A model generated the notes under the pieces. That model saw nothing but the letters and a program-made list of their open reading frames with translations, did no database searches and was not told where the DNA came from. This document shows, piece after piece, positions 45,859 to 56,726 of a DNA stretch of 64,000 bases; the first letter of the stretch is position 1; each line of letters opens with the position of its first letter. This DNA is from Verrucomicrobiales bacterium (lineage in GTDB: Bacteria; Verrucomicrobiota; Verrucomicrobiia; Limisphaerales; UBA9464): contig JAIYBC010000030.1 in NCBI GenBank assembly GCA_027488845.1, positions 124,001 through 188,000 on the forward strand. The letters are read 5' to 3'. A program made the translations under genes and the position numbers.

Positions 45859-46962
45859 TCAGACGTTGAACTTGAAGAGGAGGACGTCGCCGTCGGCCAC
45901 GACGTATTCCTTGCCTTCCATGCGGTACAAGCCCTTCTCGCGGGCCACGGCCACGGAACCGCACGAGACCAGGTCCGCATAGGCCACGGTCTCGGCCTTG
46001 ATGAAGCCGCGCTCGAAGTCGCTGTGGATGACCCCGGCCGCCTTCGGGGCGGTGTCGCCCTTGTGGATGGTCCAGGCGCGGACCTCCTTCTCGCCCGCCG
46101 TGAAATAGGTCCGCAGGCCGAGCAGGTGGTAGGTGGCGCGGATCAGGGAACCGACGCCGGATTCCTTCACGCCCATCTCGGCGAGGAACGCCTTGGCCTC
46201 CTCGTCGCTGAGATCCACCAGGTCGCTCTCGATCTGGGCGCTGATGATGGCCGTCTCGCAGCCGAGATGGGCCTTGGCGTATTCGCGGACCGCGACCACG
46301 TACGGATTGGAATCGGCGGTGGCCAGGTCCCCTTCCTTCACGTTGCAGGCGAAGATCGTCGGCTTGTCGGTCAGCAGCCAGAAGGTGCGGGACAGGACGA
46401 GGTCCTCCTTGGAGAGCTCGCAGGTCAGCGCGGGTTTGCCGGCGTCGAGGTGCGGCTTGAGCTTCAGCAACACCGCCTGCTCCGCCTGGGCGTCCTTGTC
46501 ACCCCGCTTGGCGTCCTTGGCGACCTTGTCCAGGCGCTTGTTCACCGACTCGAGGTCGGCGAGGACGAGTTCGGTGTTGATGGTCTCGATGTCGCGCACC
46601 GGATCCACGGTGCCCGCCACGTGGTGGATGTCGGCGTCCTCGAAGCAGCGGACGACCTGGACGATGGCGTCGACCTCGCGGATGTGGCTGAGGAACTTGT
46701 TCCCGAGCCCTTCACCCGCCGAGGCGCCCTTCACGAGGCCGGCGATGTCGACGAACTCGATCGCCGCCGGGATCACCACGGAGGTCTTCGCGATCTTCTG
46801 GAGGACCTGGAGGCGGTCGTCCGGGACCGTGACGATGCCGACGTTCGGGTCGATGGTGCAGAACGGGTAGTTCGCCGCCTGCGCCTTCCGGGTTCGGGTG
46901 ACGGCGTTGAACAGGGTGGATTTCCCGACGTTGGGCAAACCGACGATACCGGCCTTGAGCAT
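45859..46962 (-). CDS. ychF: Redox-regulated ATPase YchF (Obg family)
   Basis: A 367-residue protein of normal length. It has G1 GLPNVGKS at 8-15, NYPFCTIDPNVGIV, G3-like DIAGLVKGASAGEGLGNKFL, and the C-terminal TGS-like domain with GDTAPKAAGVIHSDFERGFIKAE. YchF is an Obg-family protein that prefers ATP to GTP and binds ribosomes and the proteasome or ribosome-associated factors in other organisms. It is preceded on its strand by the UreF-like gene, 67 bp upstream. Confidence 0.97.
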   Translation of the reverse strand: MLKAGIVGLPNVGKSTLFNAVTRTRKAQAANYPFCTIDPNVGIVTVPDDRLQVLQKIAKTSVVIPAAIEFVDIAGLVKGASAGEGLGNKFLSHIREVDAIVQVVRCFEDADIHHVAGTVDPVRDIETINTELVLADLESVNKRLDKVAKDAKRGDKDAQAEQAVLLKLKPHLDAGKPALTCELSKEDLVLSRTFWLLTDKPTIFACNVKEGDLATADSNPYVVAVREYAKAHLGCETAIISAQIESDLVDLSDEEAKAFLAEMGVKESGVGSLIRATYHLLGLRTYFTAGEKEVRAWTIHKGDTAPKAAGVIHSDFERGFIKAETVAYADLVSCGSVAVAREKGLYRMEGKEYVVADGDVLLFKFNV

Positions 46963-47029
46963 AATGAGGGGCGGAGGAAAGCCGGGAGTGGCTCCGCGGG
47001 AAAGGGGATTCGTGGGATCCCCGGCTCGC

Positions 47030-47650
47030 TCACTTCGCGATCAAGGACGCCGAACCCGGTCCCAGCAGTGCGTTGGCGGCTTGGGGAAGAGGTGCCAGCA
47101 GGGTGTCCAGACGGCCTGCGGCGGTGGAGTTCCCGCCCGGAACCGCGCCGAAGTGGGAACTCAGCACGGCCGTGGCGTAGTGGAGGATTCCCTGGCGGAA
47201 AGGGATCCCGAACACCGCGAGAACCACCCCGTAGACGATGGGGTTCCAGCCCTTCGCTTCCCCGGCCTCGATGGCGTCGAGGTAGCGTTGGATGGTGCGT
47301 TGGTCGCGCAGGGAGCGCAGACGTGCGAGTTGGCGTCGTCCAACGCAGCATGAAGCCTGGGCGAGATGGGAAGGCAGTCCGCGTCCGAAAGCGCGGTCGA
47401 GTTCCAGCAGTTCCCGGTGGTGGCCCAGGCGGGCGAGTTCCGCGGCGCGGAGGATCGCCGGCCATTCGAGACCGCAGACCAGGGTGTCGCGGAAACCGGC
47501 GAGATCATTCCACGCAACCCGTTCGACTCCGCTTCCGGACGCCTCGTCCGGCCCGGCTGGAAGGCCGAGTTGGACCACCAGGTTCGAGGGATCCCCGACG
47601 GCGGGGATCCCGGAACCGGAGGCGAGCGCAGCGGTCTTCATGGGAGCCAT
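47030..47650 (-). CDS. UreF-like urease accessory protein family member
   Basis: A 206-residue protein from the ATG at 47650; 47641 is also possible. It is alpha-helical. DRAFGRGLPSHLAQASCCVGRRQLARL resembles the UreF region with LxxxSxxxGRxLL, and WNPIVYGVVLAVFGIPFRQGILHYA resembles the HxxVYGVVxxxxG segment that follows in UreF. UreF helps UreG and UreD load nickel into urease. No urease subunit or other accessory gene is in the window, so it may be an orphan, a fragment of a distant cluster, or a divergent homologue. Family similarity by eye only. Confidence 0.5.
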   Translation of the reverse strand: MAPMKTAALASGSGIPAVGDPSNLVVQLGLPAGPDEASGSGVERVAWNDLAGFRDTLVCGLEWPAILRAAELARLGHHRELLELDRAFGRGLPSHLAQASCCVGRRQLARLRSLRDQRTIQRYLDAIEAGEAKGWNPIVYGVVLAVFGIPFRQGILHYATAVLSSHFGAVPGGNSTAAGRLDTLLAPLPQAANALLGPGSASLIAK

Positions 47651-47719
47651 CGTACCCGCGACGGCGTTCTGCGCCAACCCTCGGCGTGTCGCCCGAACGG
47701 TCGCTGCGGCATTGACCGA

Positions 47720-47749
47720 TTGAAAAGCCCCGCGGGGCTGAGCTACGGT
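47720..47749 (+). promoter_or_regulatory. Candidate promoter of tRNA-Val with a palindromic spacer
   Basis: TTGAAA (47720-47725) and TACGGT (47744-47749) with an 18-bp spacer, 15 bp upstream of the tRNA. The spacer holds the perfect 14-bp palindrome AGCCCCGCGGGGCT (47726-47739), an operator-like or hairpin-forming element. Confidence 0.4.
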
Positions 47750-47764
47750 TTCCCTCCGGTCCGG

Positions 47765-47840
47765 GGGCGGTTGGCGCAGTGGTTAGCGCAGATGCTTTAC
47801 ACGCATTTGGTCGGGGGTTCGAATCCCTCACCGCCCACCA
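47765..47840 (+). tRNA. tRNA-Val (anticodon UAC)
   Basis: A 76-nt cloverleaf. The acceptor stem is GGGCGGT with ACCGCCC, and discriminator A and an encoded CCA complete the 3' end (47837-47840). The anticodon loop TTTACAC carries TAC at 47798-47800, flanked by the GATGC/GCATT stem. The T-loop GGTTCGAATCC is canonical. It would read GUA/GUG valine codons. It lies 29 bp before the PIG-L gene on the same strand; no integrated element is attached. Confidence 0.97.
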
Positions 47841-47868
47841 ACCGATCCGTCCGATTCCCCGATTCCCC

Positions 47869-48753
47869 ATGCGCATCCTTTGCGTCCATGCCCATTTCGA
47901 CGACTTCGAGTTCGTCGCCGCCGGCACCTTCGAGCGGTTCCGTCGGGTGGCCGGACCCGGGTTTCGGGCGAAGGTCCTGGTCTGCACCGACGGTCGATCG
48001 GGACACCACTTCCGAACCCGCGAGGAGACGGCACGGGTCCGGCTCTCCGAGCAGGCCGCGGCGGCGGAGATCGGCGGATACGAGTTCGAGAGATTGAGCC
48101 GACCGGATGGACGCCCCTTCGGCGAGGCCCGCTTGTTGAGCACCGACCTGCTGGCGGCCCTTTGGAAGGCCATCCGGGACTTCGAACCCGACTACCTGTT
48201 CTGTCCGCCCCTGCCGGAGGATCCCCGTGCGGGCGTCCACCCGGACCACATCACCGTGGCCGAAGCCGTGCGGCGGATCGCCTACATGGTCAACGTGCCG
48301 CACGCCTACCTGGACGAGTACCCGACGGAGGACGAAACGCGGTCCAAATGGGTCAAGACACCCGTGATCCTGAACACCTACGACGGCTACATGGGTGCCG
48401 GGGGAGGTCGTGGACCCGATTTCGCGATCGGGGTTTCGGACGTGTTCGACCAGATCGTGAGGCAGTCCTGGTGCCACCAAAGCCAGATCCGGGAATGGCT
48501 TCCGTGGGTGGGACGGCACGAGATGGAACCTCCGGCGGACTTGGCCGGCTGGGAGGCGGCGTTGAGGGGAAGGTTCCGGCGTCAGCGGCTGGGACTGGGC
48601 CTCGGCGAGGGTGAACCTGTCGAGGTCTTCGCACTCACGCGTTGGGGCGAAACCGTCCCGCGCGAGGTGCTGGAAAGAGACTTTCCGGGCCTGAAATGGA
48701 TCGAAACCTTCCCGGTGTCTCCAACGTCTCCCGCTGGCCGAGAAGGACTTTGA
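47869..48753 (+). CDS. PIG-L family deacetylase (LmbE-like)
   Basis: A 294-residue protein from the ATG at 47869; longer frames overlap the tRNA. It has the family metal site VHAHFDDFEF near 6-15 (the usual AHPDDxE with Phe for Pro) and the downstream HPDH of GVHPDHITVAEAVRR. The motif CTDGRSGHH follows the first strand. Zn-dependent LmbE-like enzymes deacetylate GlcNAc-linked lipids, mycothiol or bacillithiol precursors, or act in glycan processing. The genomic context (tRNA before, polysaccharide export after) does not define the substrate. Confidence 0.88.
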   Translation: MRILCVHAHFDDFEFVAAGTFERFRRVAGPGFRAKVLVCTDGRSGHHFRTREETARVRLSEQAAAAEIGGYEFERLSRPDGRPFGEARLLSTDLLAALWKAIRDFEPDYLFCPPLPEDPRAGVHPDHITVAEAVRRIAYMVNVPHAYLDEYPTEDETRSKWVKTPVILNTYDGYMGAGGGRGPDFAIGVSDVFDQIVRQSWCHQSQIREWLPWVGRHEMEPPADLAGWEAALRGRFRRQRLGLGLGEGEPVEVFALTRWGETVPREVLERDFPGLKWIETFPVSPTSPAGREGL

Positions 48754-48823
48754 ACGTCTCCAAGCTCCAGGCGTCGGAAGGCAGATCAGGCTTGTGTCTG
48801 TGAGGAACTTGCAGGGAAACTGA

Positions 48824-48852
48824 TTGACACCGAGCCCTCACATTTTTTAGAA
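48824..48852 (+). promoter_or_regulatory. Candidate promoter of the exopolysaccharide export operon
   Basis: TTGACA at 48824-48829, 17-bp spacer, TTAGAA at 48847-48852, in a T-rich stretch about 60 bp upstream of the ATG at 48913. This is the best sigma-70-like promoter seen in the window. Confidence 0.5.
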
Positions 48853-48912
48853 CTGTCGAGCCAATCGAGCACCGCGACAATCGCCAACAGAGCTGTCACC
48901 AACGGATTTCGT

Positions 48913-50214
48913 ATGAAAAACCTCATCCCCGCCGCGAGTTTCCTGACCTTGGGTGCTGCCGGCATTGCCCTATCCACCGCCGCCCAAGCGCAGGAAGGTA
49001 AGCCTTGGGTCCTCCGCGCGGGCCTGTCTGGTTTCTACAACGACAACGTTTACACCCGCTCTGACATCCCGAAGCAGGACAGCTTCGGGTTCGAGGTCAC
49101 TCCTGGGTTCAGCATCAACCATCCGATCAACGATGGTCAGACCACGCTGAGCTTCTCGTATGACTACCTCCTCCGGTACTTCGCGGATCGCGAGAAGAAC
49201 ATCGATCACAACCATCTGGTGGATGCCCGTCTGACCCACCAGTTCAACGCGAACAACCAGTTGGCCGTTTACGACAACTTCGCCCAGGCCCAAGAGCCGC
49301 AGCAGTTGGGTGCGCTCGGTGGTGGTGTCGCCCAGCTGCTCCGCGCTGAAGGCACCAACTTCCGCAATATCGTCGGCGCCGATTGGACCTCGCAGCTCAG
49401 CGAGCGCTGGAGCTCGGTCCTGAGCGTCCGTAACAACCTCTTCCGTTTCGACGATCCCCAGTTCAAGTCTTCCTTGGACCGCGTCGAGTACTACCCGTCG
49501 CTCAACCTCCGCTACCTGTTGACCCCGACGACTTCCGTCGGTGTGTTCTACCAGTACGGCGTGGTGGACTTCGACGGCAGTGGCGCGAATGTCGGTATCG
49601 TCCGCGATTACACCAGCCACTTCATCGCCGCTACGATCGATCACGACTTCTCCCCGAACCTGAAGGCCTCGCTCCGCGCCGGTATCCAGGTCAACGACTT
49701 CGAAGACATCGTTGGAACGGTCGAGCAGGACGGCGTCGCCCCCTACATCGACGGCATGCTGACTTGGAACTTTGCCGAGAACTCCTCGGTGACCGGCGGT
49801 ATCCGCCACCAGGTCAACGTGACCGACGTCAACATCACCGGACTGCTCGGTGGTGCCGCTGCGAACGATCCGATTCGCGGCAGCGCGGCGACCACCGCCC
49901 GCCTGACGGTACAGCACTCCTTCACCCAGAAGTTGGTGGCCAGCGTCTCCGGTATCTACCAGATGGGCACCTTCATTGGCGGTGGAACGATCACCTCCGA
50001 CGCCTTCGGCAATCCGATTCCGGCCACCAAGGTCGACGGAGCCGCCGACAGCTACGCCTCCGTGGATGCGAACCTCGCCTATCGGATCACCGAGAATCTC
50101 GTTGGTCGCGTCGGCTACGCCCACGATCGCGTCGATTCCGACCTCGACTTCGCCGGAGATCTGCGCGTGTTCTCCCGCAACCGCGTGTACCTCGGTGTGA
50201 ACTTCACCTACTGA
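48913..50214 (+). CDS. Outer-membrane beta-barrel protein of an exopolysaccharide locus
   Basis: A 433-residue protein with a cleaved signal peptide (MKNLIPAASFLTLGAAGIALSTAAQAQ, in part). The remainder is a series of about 18-20 amphipathic strands (for example LSFSYDYLLRYFAD, YPSLNLRYLLTPTTSVGVFY, VGRVGYAHDRVDS) and ends YLGVNFTY with a C-terminal aromatic. It resembles the BBP2_2-type barrels found next to Wzz and Wza genes in exopolysaccharide loci. It could be a secretion pore or a structural partner of the Wza-like protein. Codon choice is more GC-balanced than that of its neighbours, as in a highly expressed envelope protein. Confidence 0.85.
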   Translation: MKNLIPAASFLTLGAAGIALSTAAQAQEGKPWVLRAGLSGFYNDNVYTRSDIPKQDSFGFEVTPGFSINHPINDGQTTLSFSYDYLLRYFADREKNIDHNHLVDARLTHQFNANNQLAVYDNFAQAQEPQQLGALGGGVAQLLRAEGTNFRNIVGADWTSQLSERWSSVLSVRNNLFRFDDPQFKSSLDRVEYYPSLNLRYLLTPTTSVGVFYQYGVVDFDGSGANVGIVRDYTSHFIAATIDHDFSPNLKASLRAGIQVNDFEDIVGTVEQDGVAPYIDGMLTWNFAENSSVTGGIRHQVNVTDVNITGLLGGAAANDPIRGSAATTARLTVQHSFTQKLVASVSGIYQMGTFIGGGTITSDAFGNPIPATKVDGAADSYASVDANLAYRITENLVGRVGYAHDRVDSDLDFAGDLRVFSRNRVYLGVNFTY

Positions 50215-50233
50215 GGTCATCCAACTCTGTTGT

Positions 50234-50270
50234 AGGAGGCTGGAACAACCATTCTAGCCTCCTTTTTTTT
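50234..50270 (+). terminator. Terminator/attenuator between the barrel gene and the Wzz/BY-kinase gene
   Basis: AGGAGGCT (50234-50241) pairs with AGCCTCCT (50256-50263), a perfect 8-bp stem with a 14-nt loop, followed by eight T at 50263-50270. The kinase ATG at 50275 is only 4 bp after the T-run, so the terminator ends where a ribosome-binding site should be. The stem itself contains AGGAGG, an exact Shine-Dalgarno match. Confidence 0.75.
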
Positions 50271-50274
50271 GCCC

Positions 50275-52446
50275 ATGGAAGTCACGAAAGCACCCCAGGT
50301 CAGCGACTCGAAGCTGCACTTCCTGGATTACTGGCGGATCATCCGTATCCGCAAGGCAGTGATCTTGGCCGTGTTCCTTCTGGTGGTCATCACGGTCACG
50401 GTGATCACCCATTTCCAGCCGGAGACGTTCGCGTCGACCGCGCGGATGAAGGTGGAAAAGGACTCGCCGTTGACGCAGCTGCTCTCAGGCGGCGCGTCGA
50501 TGAACCCGGCTTTCGACCAGTACTTCCTCCAGACCGAGTTCCAGGTCATCCGTTCGCCCAAGATCCTTTACCAGGTGATCCGCGAACTGAAGCTGGGTCA
50601 GCGTTATGCCCAGCGTGAAAAGCTGAACACCGAGATCCCGATCTTGGACGCCTACGAGGCCTTGTCCCGGGAGCTGGACATCACCCAGTACAAGAACACG
50701 GCCATCATCGAGATCACCGCGTTCAACGAGGACCGTGAACTGGCGGCCCAGGTCGCCAACAAGATCGCCGACGTCTACCGCAAGTACCGCACCGAGGGAC
50801 GGTCGGGTCGCAGCGATCAGGCGTGGGTGGCGTTGACCAACAAGTTGGCGGGTTACGAGATGGACGTGGCCAAGGCCCGCGAGTTGGTCGACAAGCTCCG
50901 TATCGACCTGAAGGTTCCCGAAGAAATCGCGGAATCCGGCCAGGTCCAAGGCTTGTCCGCCCAGGAGGTCATGCGCCTTCAGTCGGTGATCCAAGAATAC
51001 CAGACCCGAGTCACCCGCAATAGCCGCCTGCTGGAACAGTTGGCGCAACTCAAGGGCGACAGCCTGAGGAACGCCCTCGTGGTCGCCAACTCCACGACGG
51101 AGCTCAACACGCTGATCGGTCAGCTGAACTACGCTGTCCGTCAGAAAGCCAGCCTGAACCCGGATTTCGGTGCCGACCATCCCGAGGTGCTGAAGTGGAA
51201 CATCCAGGTTACCAAACTCGAGGAGCAGTTGGAGTCCACGATCCGCGGTATCCTGGACGGCATGAAGTCCACCTTGGAAGCCGACAAGGCGGCCATGGAG
51301 AACCAGAAGACCTTCCTCAGCGATGCGATCGCCAAGAATTCGCAGGATGCCCAGCGGTTCCGGCCTTACATCGTGGCCAAGAACGAGTTCGAAAGCGCCA
51401 GAAAGATTCGTGACGGCATCAAGATCCGTGTCGCCCAAGAAGACATCGACCGCGATCTCGGAAACAATTCCCCCGTCGAAGTCATCAATGAGGCCCTTCC
51501 GGGCACCAACCCGGTCAAGCCGAAGAAGGTCGTCAACATCGCCGCCGGTGTGGTGTTCGGACTCGTCTTGGGCGTGGGTCTCGCGTTCTTCATCGAGTAC
51601 TTGGATACGTCCGTGAAGACCATCGATGACGTCGAGCAGGCTTTGCAGGCGCCGGTTCTGGGCGTCATCCCGCAGAACGTCGGAAGCCTCATGTCGGAGG
51701 GCCCGGACAGTCCGCATGCGGAAGCCTATCGAGTGCTGCGAACAAACCTGCTTTTCTCGCGCAAGGATCCGAACTGGCGCACGGCCACGGTCGTCTCCGG
51801 TGGCGCTGGCGAAGGCAAGTCCACCACGATCTTCAACCTGGCGACCGTATTTGCACAGAACGGAAGCCGTGTTCTGATCGTCGATTCCGACCTTCGTCGC
51901 CCGAGCCTCCACAAGATCCTCAACGTCGCCAACAACCTGGGCTTGACCAACTACCTGCTGGGTCAGAACAAGCTCGAGGAGGTCATCCAGACGACTCCGG
52001 TTCCGTCCCTGGACTTCCTGCCTTCCGGCAAGCTTCCGAGCAGCTCGATCGGCATCCTGAACTCGGCCCGCATGAAGGAGTTCATCGCCGAGGCCAAGAG
52101 CCGCTACGACTTCGTGTTCTTCGATTCGCCTCCGATCATGGGCGTCAGCGACGCCTCGATTCTGGCGAGCGAGGTCGACATGGCATTCCTCGTCGTGCAG
52201 TACCGCAAGTACCCGCAGCAGATGACCATCCGCGCCAAGCAGATGGTCGAGAAGGTGGGCGGACGTCTGCTGGGTGTCGTGCTGAACAACATCAACATCA
52301 GCCAGGACAGCTACTACTACTACTACAGCGGCTACTACTACGACTACTACTCGAAGAACGAGGACAGCAAGCCGTCCTCCGAGGCCAAGTCCTCCAAGCG
52401 TGGCGAGGCGAAGAAGCCTGCTGCGGACTCCGAGAAGAAATACTGA
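50275..52446 (+). CDS. Polysaccharide co-polymerase fused to a BY-kinase (Wzc-like)
   Basis: A 723-residue inner-membrane protein. The Wzz region begins with a helix near 30-50 (AVILAVFLLVVITVTVITH), then a periplasmic coiled coil (about 150-400), then a second membrane helix near 425-445 (IAAGVVFGLVLGVGLAFFI). The cytoplasmic tyrosine-kinase domain has Walker A GGAGEGKS at 509-516, VLIVDSDLRRP (Walker A') and FVFFDSPP (Walker B). The C-terminus is tyrosine-rich (SYYYYYSGYYYDYY and a final KKY), the autophosphorylation cluster. It sets polysaccharide chain length and is regulated by phosphorylation. The start at 50275 follows a terminator. Confidence 0.96.
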   Translation: MEVTKAPQVSDSKLHFLDYWRIIRIRKAVILAVFLLVVITVTVITHFQPETFASTARMKVEKDSPLTQLLSGGASMNPAFDQYFLQTEFQVIRSPKILYQVIRELKLGQRYAQREKLNTEIPILDAYEALSRELDITQYKNTAIIEITAFNEDRELAAQVANKIADVYRKYRTEGRSGRSDQAWVALTNKLAGYEMDVAKARELVDKLRIDLKVPEEIAESGQVQGLSAQEVMRLQSVIQEYQTRVTRNSRLLEQLAQLKGDSLRNALVVANSTTELNTLIGQLNYAVRQKASLNPDFGADHPEVLKWNIQVTKLEEQLESTIRGILDGMKSTLEADKAAMENQKTFLSDAIAKNSQDAQRFRPYIVAKNEFESARKIRDGIKIRVAQEDIDRDLGNNSPVEVINEALPGTNPVKPKKVVNIAAGVVFGLVLGVGLAFFIEYLDTSVKTIDDVEQALQAPVLGVIPQNVGSLMSEGPDSPHAEAYRVLRTNLLFSRKDPNWRTATVVSGGAGEGKSTTIFNLATVFAQNGSRVLIVDSDLRRPSLHKILNVANNLGLTNYLLGQNKLEEVIQTTPVPSLDFLPSGKLPSSSIGILNSARMKEFIAEAKSRYDFVFFDSPPIMGVSDASILASEVDMAFLVVQYRKYPQQMTIRAKQMVEKVGGRLLGVVLNNINISQDSYYYYYSGYYYDYYSKNEDSKPSSEAKSSKRGEAKKPAADSEKKY

Positions 52447-52482
52447 TTGGCCGTCGAGAGCCCACCCCACAGAGTTCCCGAA

Positions 52483-53103
52483 ATGAGCAGCCGTTCCGTT
52501 TGTCTCCTCCGTGTTCTCGGAGCCGTGTCCGCCTTGTTCCTGGCGACCGGTTGCGAGACGCCCGTCTCCGGTTCCCGCACAAACGCGACCGCGGCGGCTC
52601 CGACCAATCTCATCAGCATCGACAAGGTCTACGTGGGGGATCAGATCCGGGTGGTGATGGACGCTCCGGCGCCCATCCCGCCCACCGAGACCACCGTGCC
52701 CGAGAGCGGTACGATCACCATCCACATGGGTGAGCGCATCCAAGTTGCCGGTCGCAGGACCGAGGAGATCGCTCAGGAGATCACCCAGATCTTCACCGAG
52801 AAGAAGCAGGTGTTTCGTCCCGGTCGACTCACGGTGACCGTTCAGGTCTTCGGTCGGTCGGTCTCCGTCGGTGGGGACGTCCGCAACACCGGTTCCTTCC
52901 AGTTCGAGGGCGGCATGACGGTTCTGAAGGCGATCAACCGCGCCGGCGGCTTCACCGAATGGGCGGACCGCACCGAGGTGCAAGTTACCCGGCTCAATGG
53001 GCAACAGCTCACCGTCGATTGCAAAGCTGCCGTCCGGAAGGCGAACCTCGACCTCCCGCTGTTCCCTGGCGACCGGATCCACGTTCCCCGCAAGAGCTTC
53101 TGA
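52483..53103 (+). CDS. Wza-like polysaccharide export lipoprotein
   Basis: A 206-residue lipoprotein from the ATG at 52483. The signal peptide ends in the lipobox LATGC, so Cys27 is lipidated. A Poly_export domain (about 45-130: VGDQIRVVM, ETTVPESGTITI) and an SLBB-type segment (about 135-205: VSVGGDVRNTGSFQFEGG, TVLKAINRAGGFTEWADR) follow, ending FPGDRIHVPRKSF. It would form or line the outer-membrane export channel. It is short compared with E. coli Wza (379 residues), so it lacks the large ring domains and may depend on the barrel protein at 48913. It is coupled to the FHA gene by a 1-bp overlap. Confidence 0.92.
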   Translation: MSSRSVCLLRVLGAVSALFLATGCETPVSGSRTNATAAAPTNLISIDKVYVGDQIRVVMDAPAPIPPTETTVPESGTITIHMGERIQVAGRRTEEIAQEITQIFTEKKQVFRPGRLTVTVQVFGRSVSVGGDVRNTGSFQFEGGMTVLKAINRAGGFTEWADRTEVQVTRLNGQQLTVDCKAAVRKANLDLPLFPGDRIHVPRKSF

Positions 53104-53492
53104 TGATCGAGCTGCGGCTTCTCTCCGGGAACCGCAAGGGGGAGTCGGTTTCTGCCCACCCTCCGTTGACCATCGGCAGGTCCCCTTCCTCCGGACTTTG
53201 CCTGCCCGAGCCCGGGGTCTGGGATTCCCATGCGCGGATCGGCTGCGCCGAAGATGGACGCCTGCATCTGACGGCAATGGGTGAGGGCGCTGTCTCCATC
53301 GATTCCAAGCCTGTTCGCGATGCCGTCCTCCGTTCCGGGGACCGCATCGGGTTGGGGTCCGTCACCTTGGAGTTCCGGCTCGCGCCCGCCCATCAACCCG
53401 GCCTTCACGGTCCCGAGCGTGTGCTGTGGTCCATGCTGGTCGCGGCGGTGTTGCTCCAGTTGGCCCTTTTGGGACTGCTAGCCGGCGCCTGA
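53103..53492 (+). CDS. FHA-domain membrane protein in the exopolysaccharide export operon
   Basis: A 129-residue protein that starts within the stop codon of the Wza-like gene (TGATG). An FHA-type domain occupies about 1-95: IELRLLSGNRKGESV, the GR of TIGRSPSS at 25-26, and the conserved Ser-His of WDSHARI at 42-43. A single C-terminal transmembrane helix (LWSMLVAAVLLQLALLGLLAGA, in part) anchors it, with the FHA side probably cytoplasmic. FHA domains bind phosphothreonine peptides. Its partner is unknown; a role in sensing the phosphorylation state of the export machine is an inference. Confidence 0.8.
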   Translation: MIELRLLSGNRKGESVSAHPPLTIGRSPSSGLCLPEPGVWDSHARIGCAEDGRLHLTAMGEGAVSIDSKPVRDAVLRSGDRIGLGSVTLEFRLAPAHQPGLHGPERVLWSMLVAAVLLQLALLGLLAGA

Positions 53493-53518
53493 TCCCGTCA
53501 GGTGCCCGGTCAAAGCCT

Positions 53519-53547
53519 TTGACGCCCCCCCGGGGGTTCCCTAGCTT
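53519..53547 (+). promoter_or_regulatory. Candidate promoter of secA
   Basis: TTGACG at 53519-53524, a 17-bp spacer and TAGCTT at 53542-53547, about 28 bp upstream of the secA ATG at 53575. The -10 fits TAnnnT only loosely. Confidence 0.4.
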
Positions 53548-53574
53548 GCGCGCCGCCTTCAAAACGCTGTACGC

Positions 53575-56622
<3,048 letters not shown>

Positions 56623-56651
56623 CCCCGGCCTCCCTTCGGAGCCACAGGGAA

Positions 56652-56684
56652 AAGGGCGGACCTTCCAAGGTCCGCCCTTCTTCG
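56652..56684. terminator. Terminator after secA, possibly bidirectional
   Basis: AAGGGCGGACC (56652-56662) pairs with GGTCCGCCCTT (56669-56679), an 11-bp stem closing a TTCCAA loop. CTTCTTCG follows on the plus strand and TTTCCCTG on the minus. It lies between the converging secA and pseudopilin genes. Confidence 0.65.
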
Positions 56685-56726
56685 TTCCCCTGGCGGGTCC
56701 ACGCCGGCCCCGTCTGCCCCCGACGC

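Noticed and set aside
47765-47840. tRNA-Val as an integration site
   Set aside because: No integrase, no repeated 3' end of the tRNA downstream and no foreign-looking DNA were found.
47779-47868. In-frame upstream start for the PIG-L gene
   Set aside because: It lies inside the tRNA-Val gene, so the ATG at 47869, directly before the conserved HAHFDD motif, was chosen.
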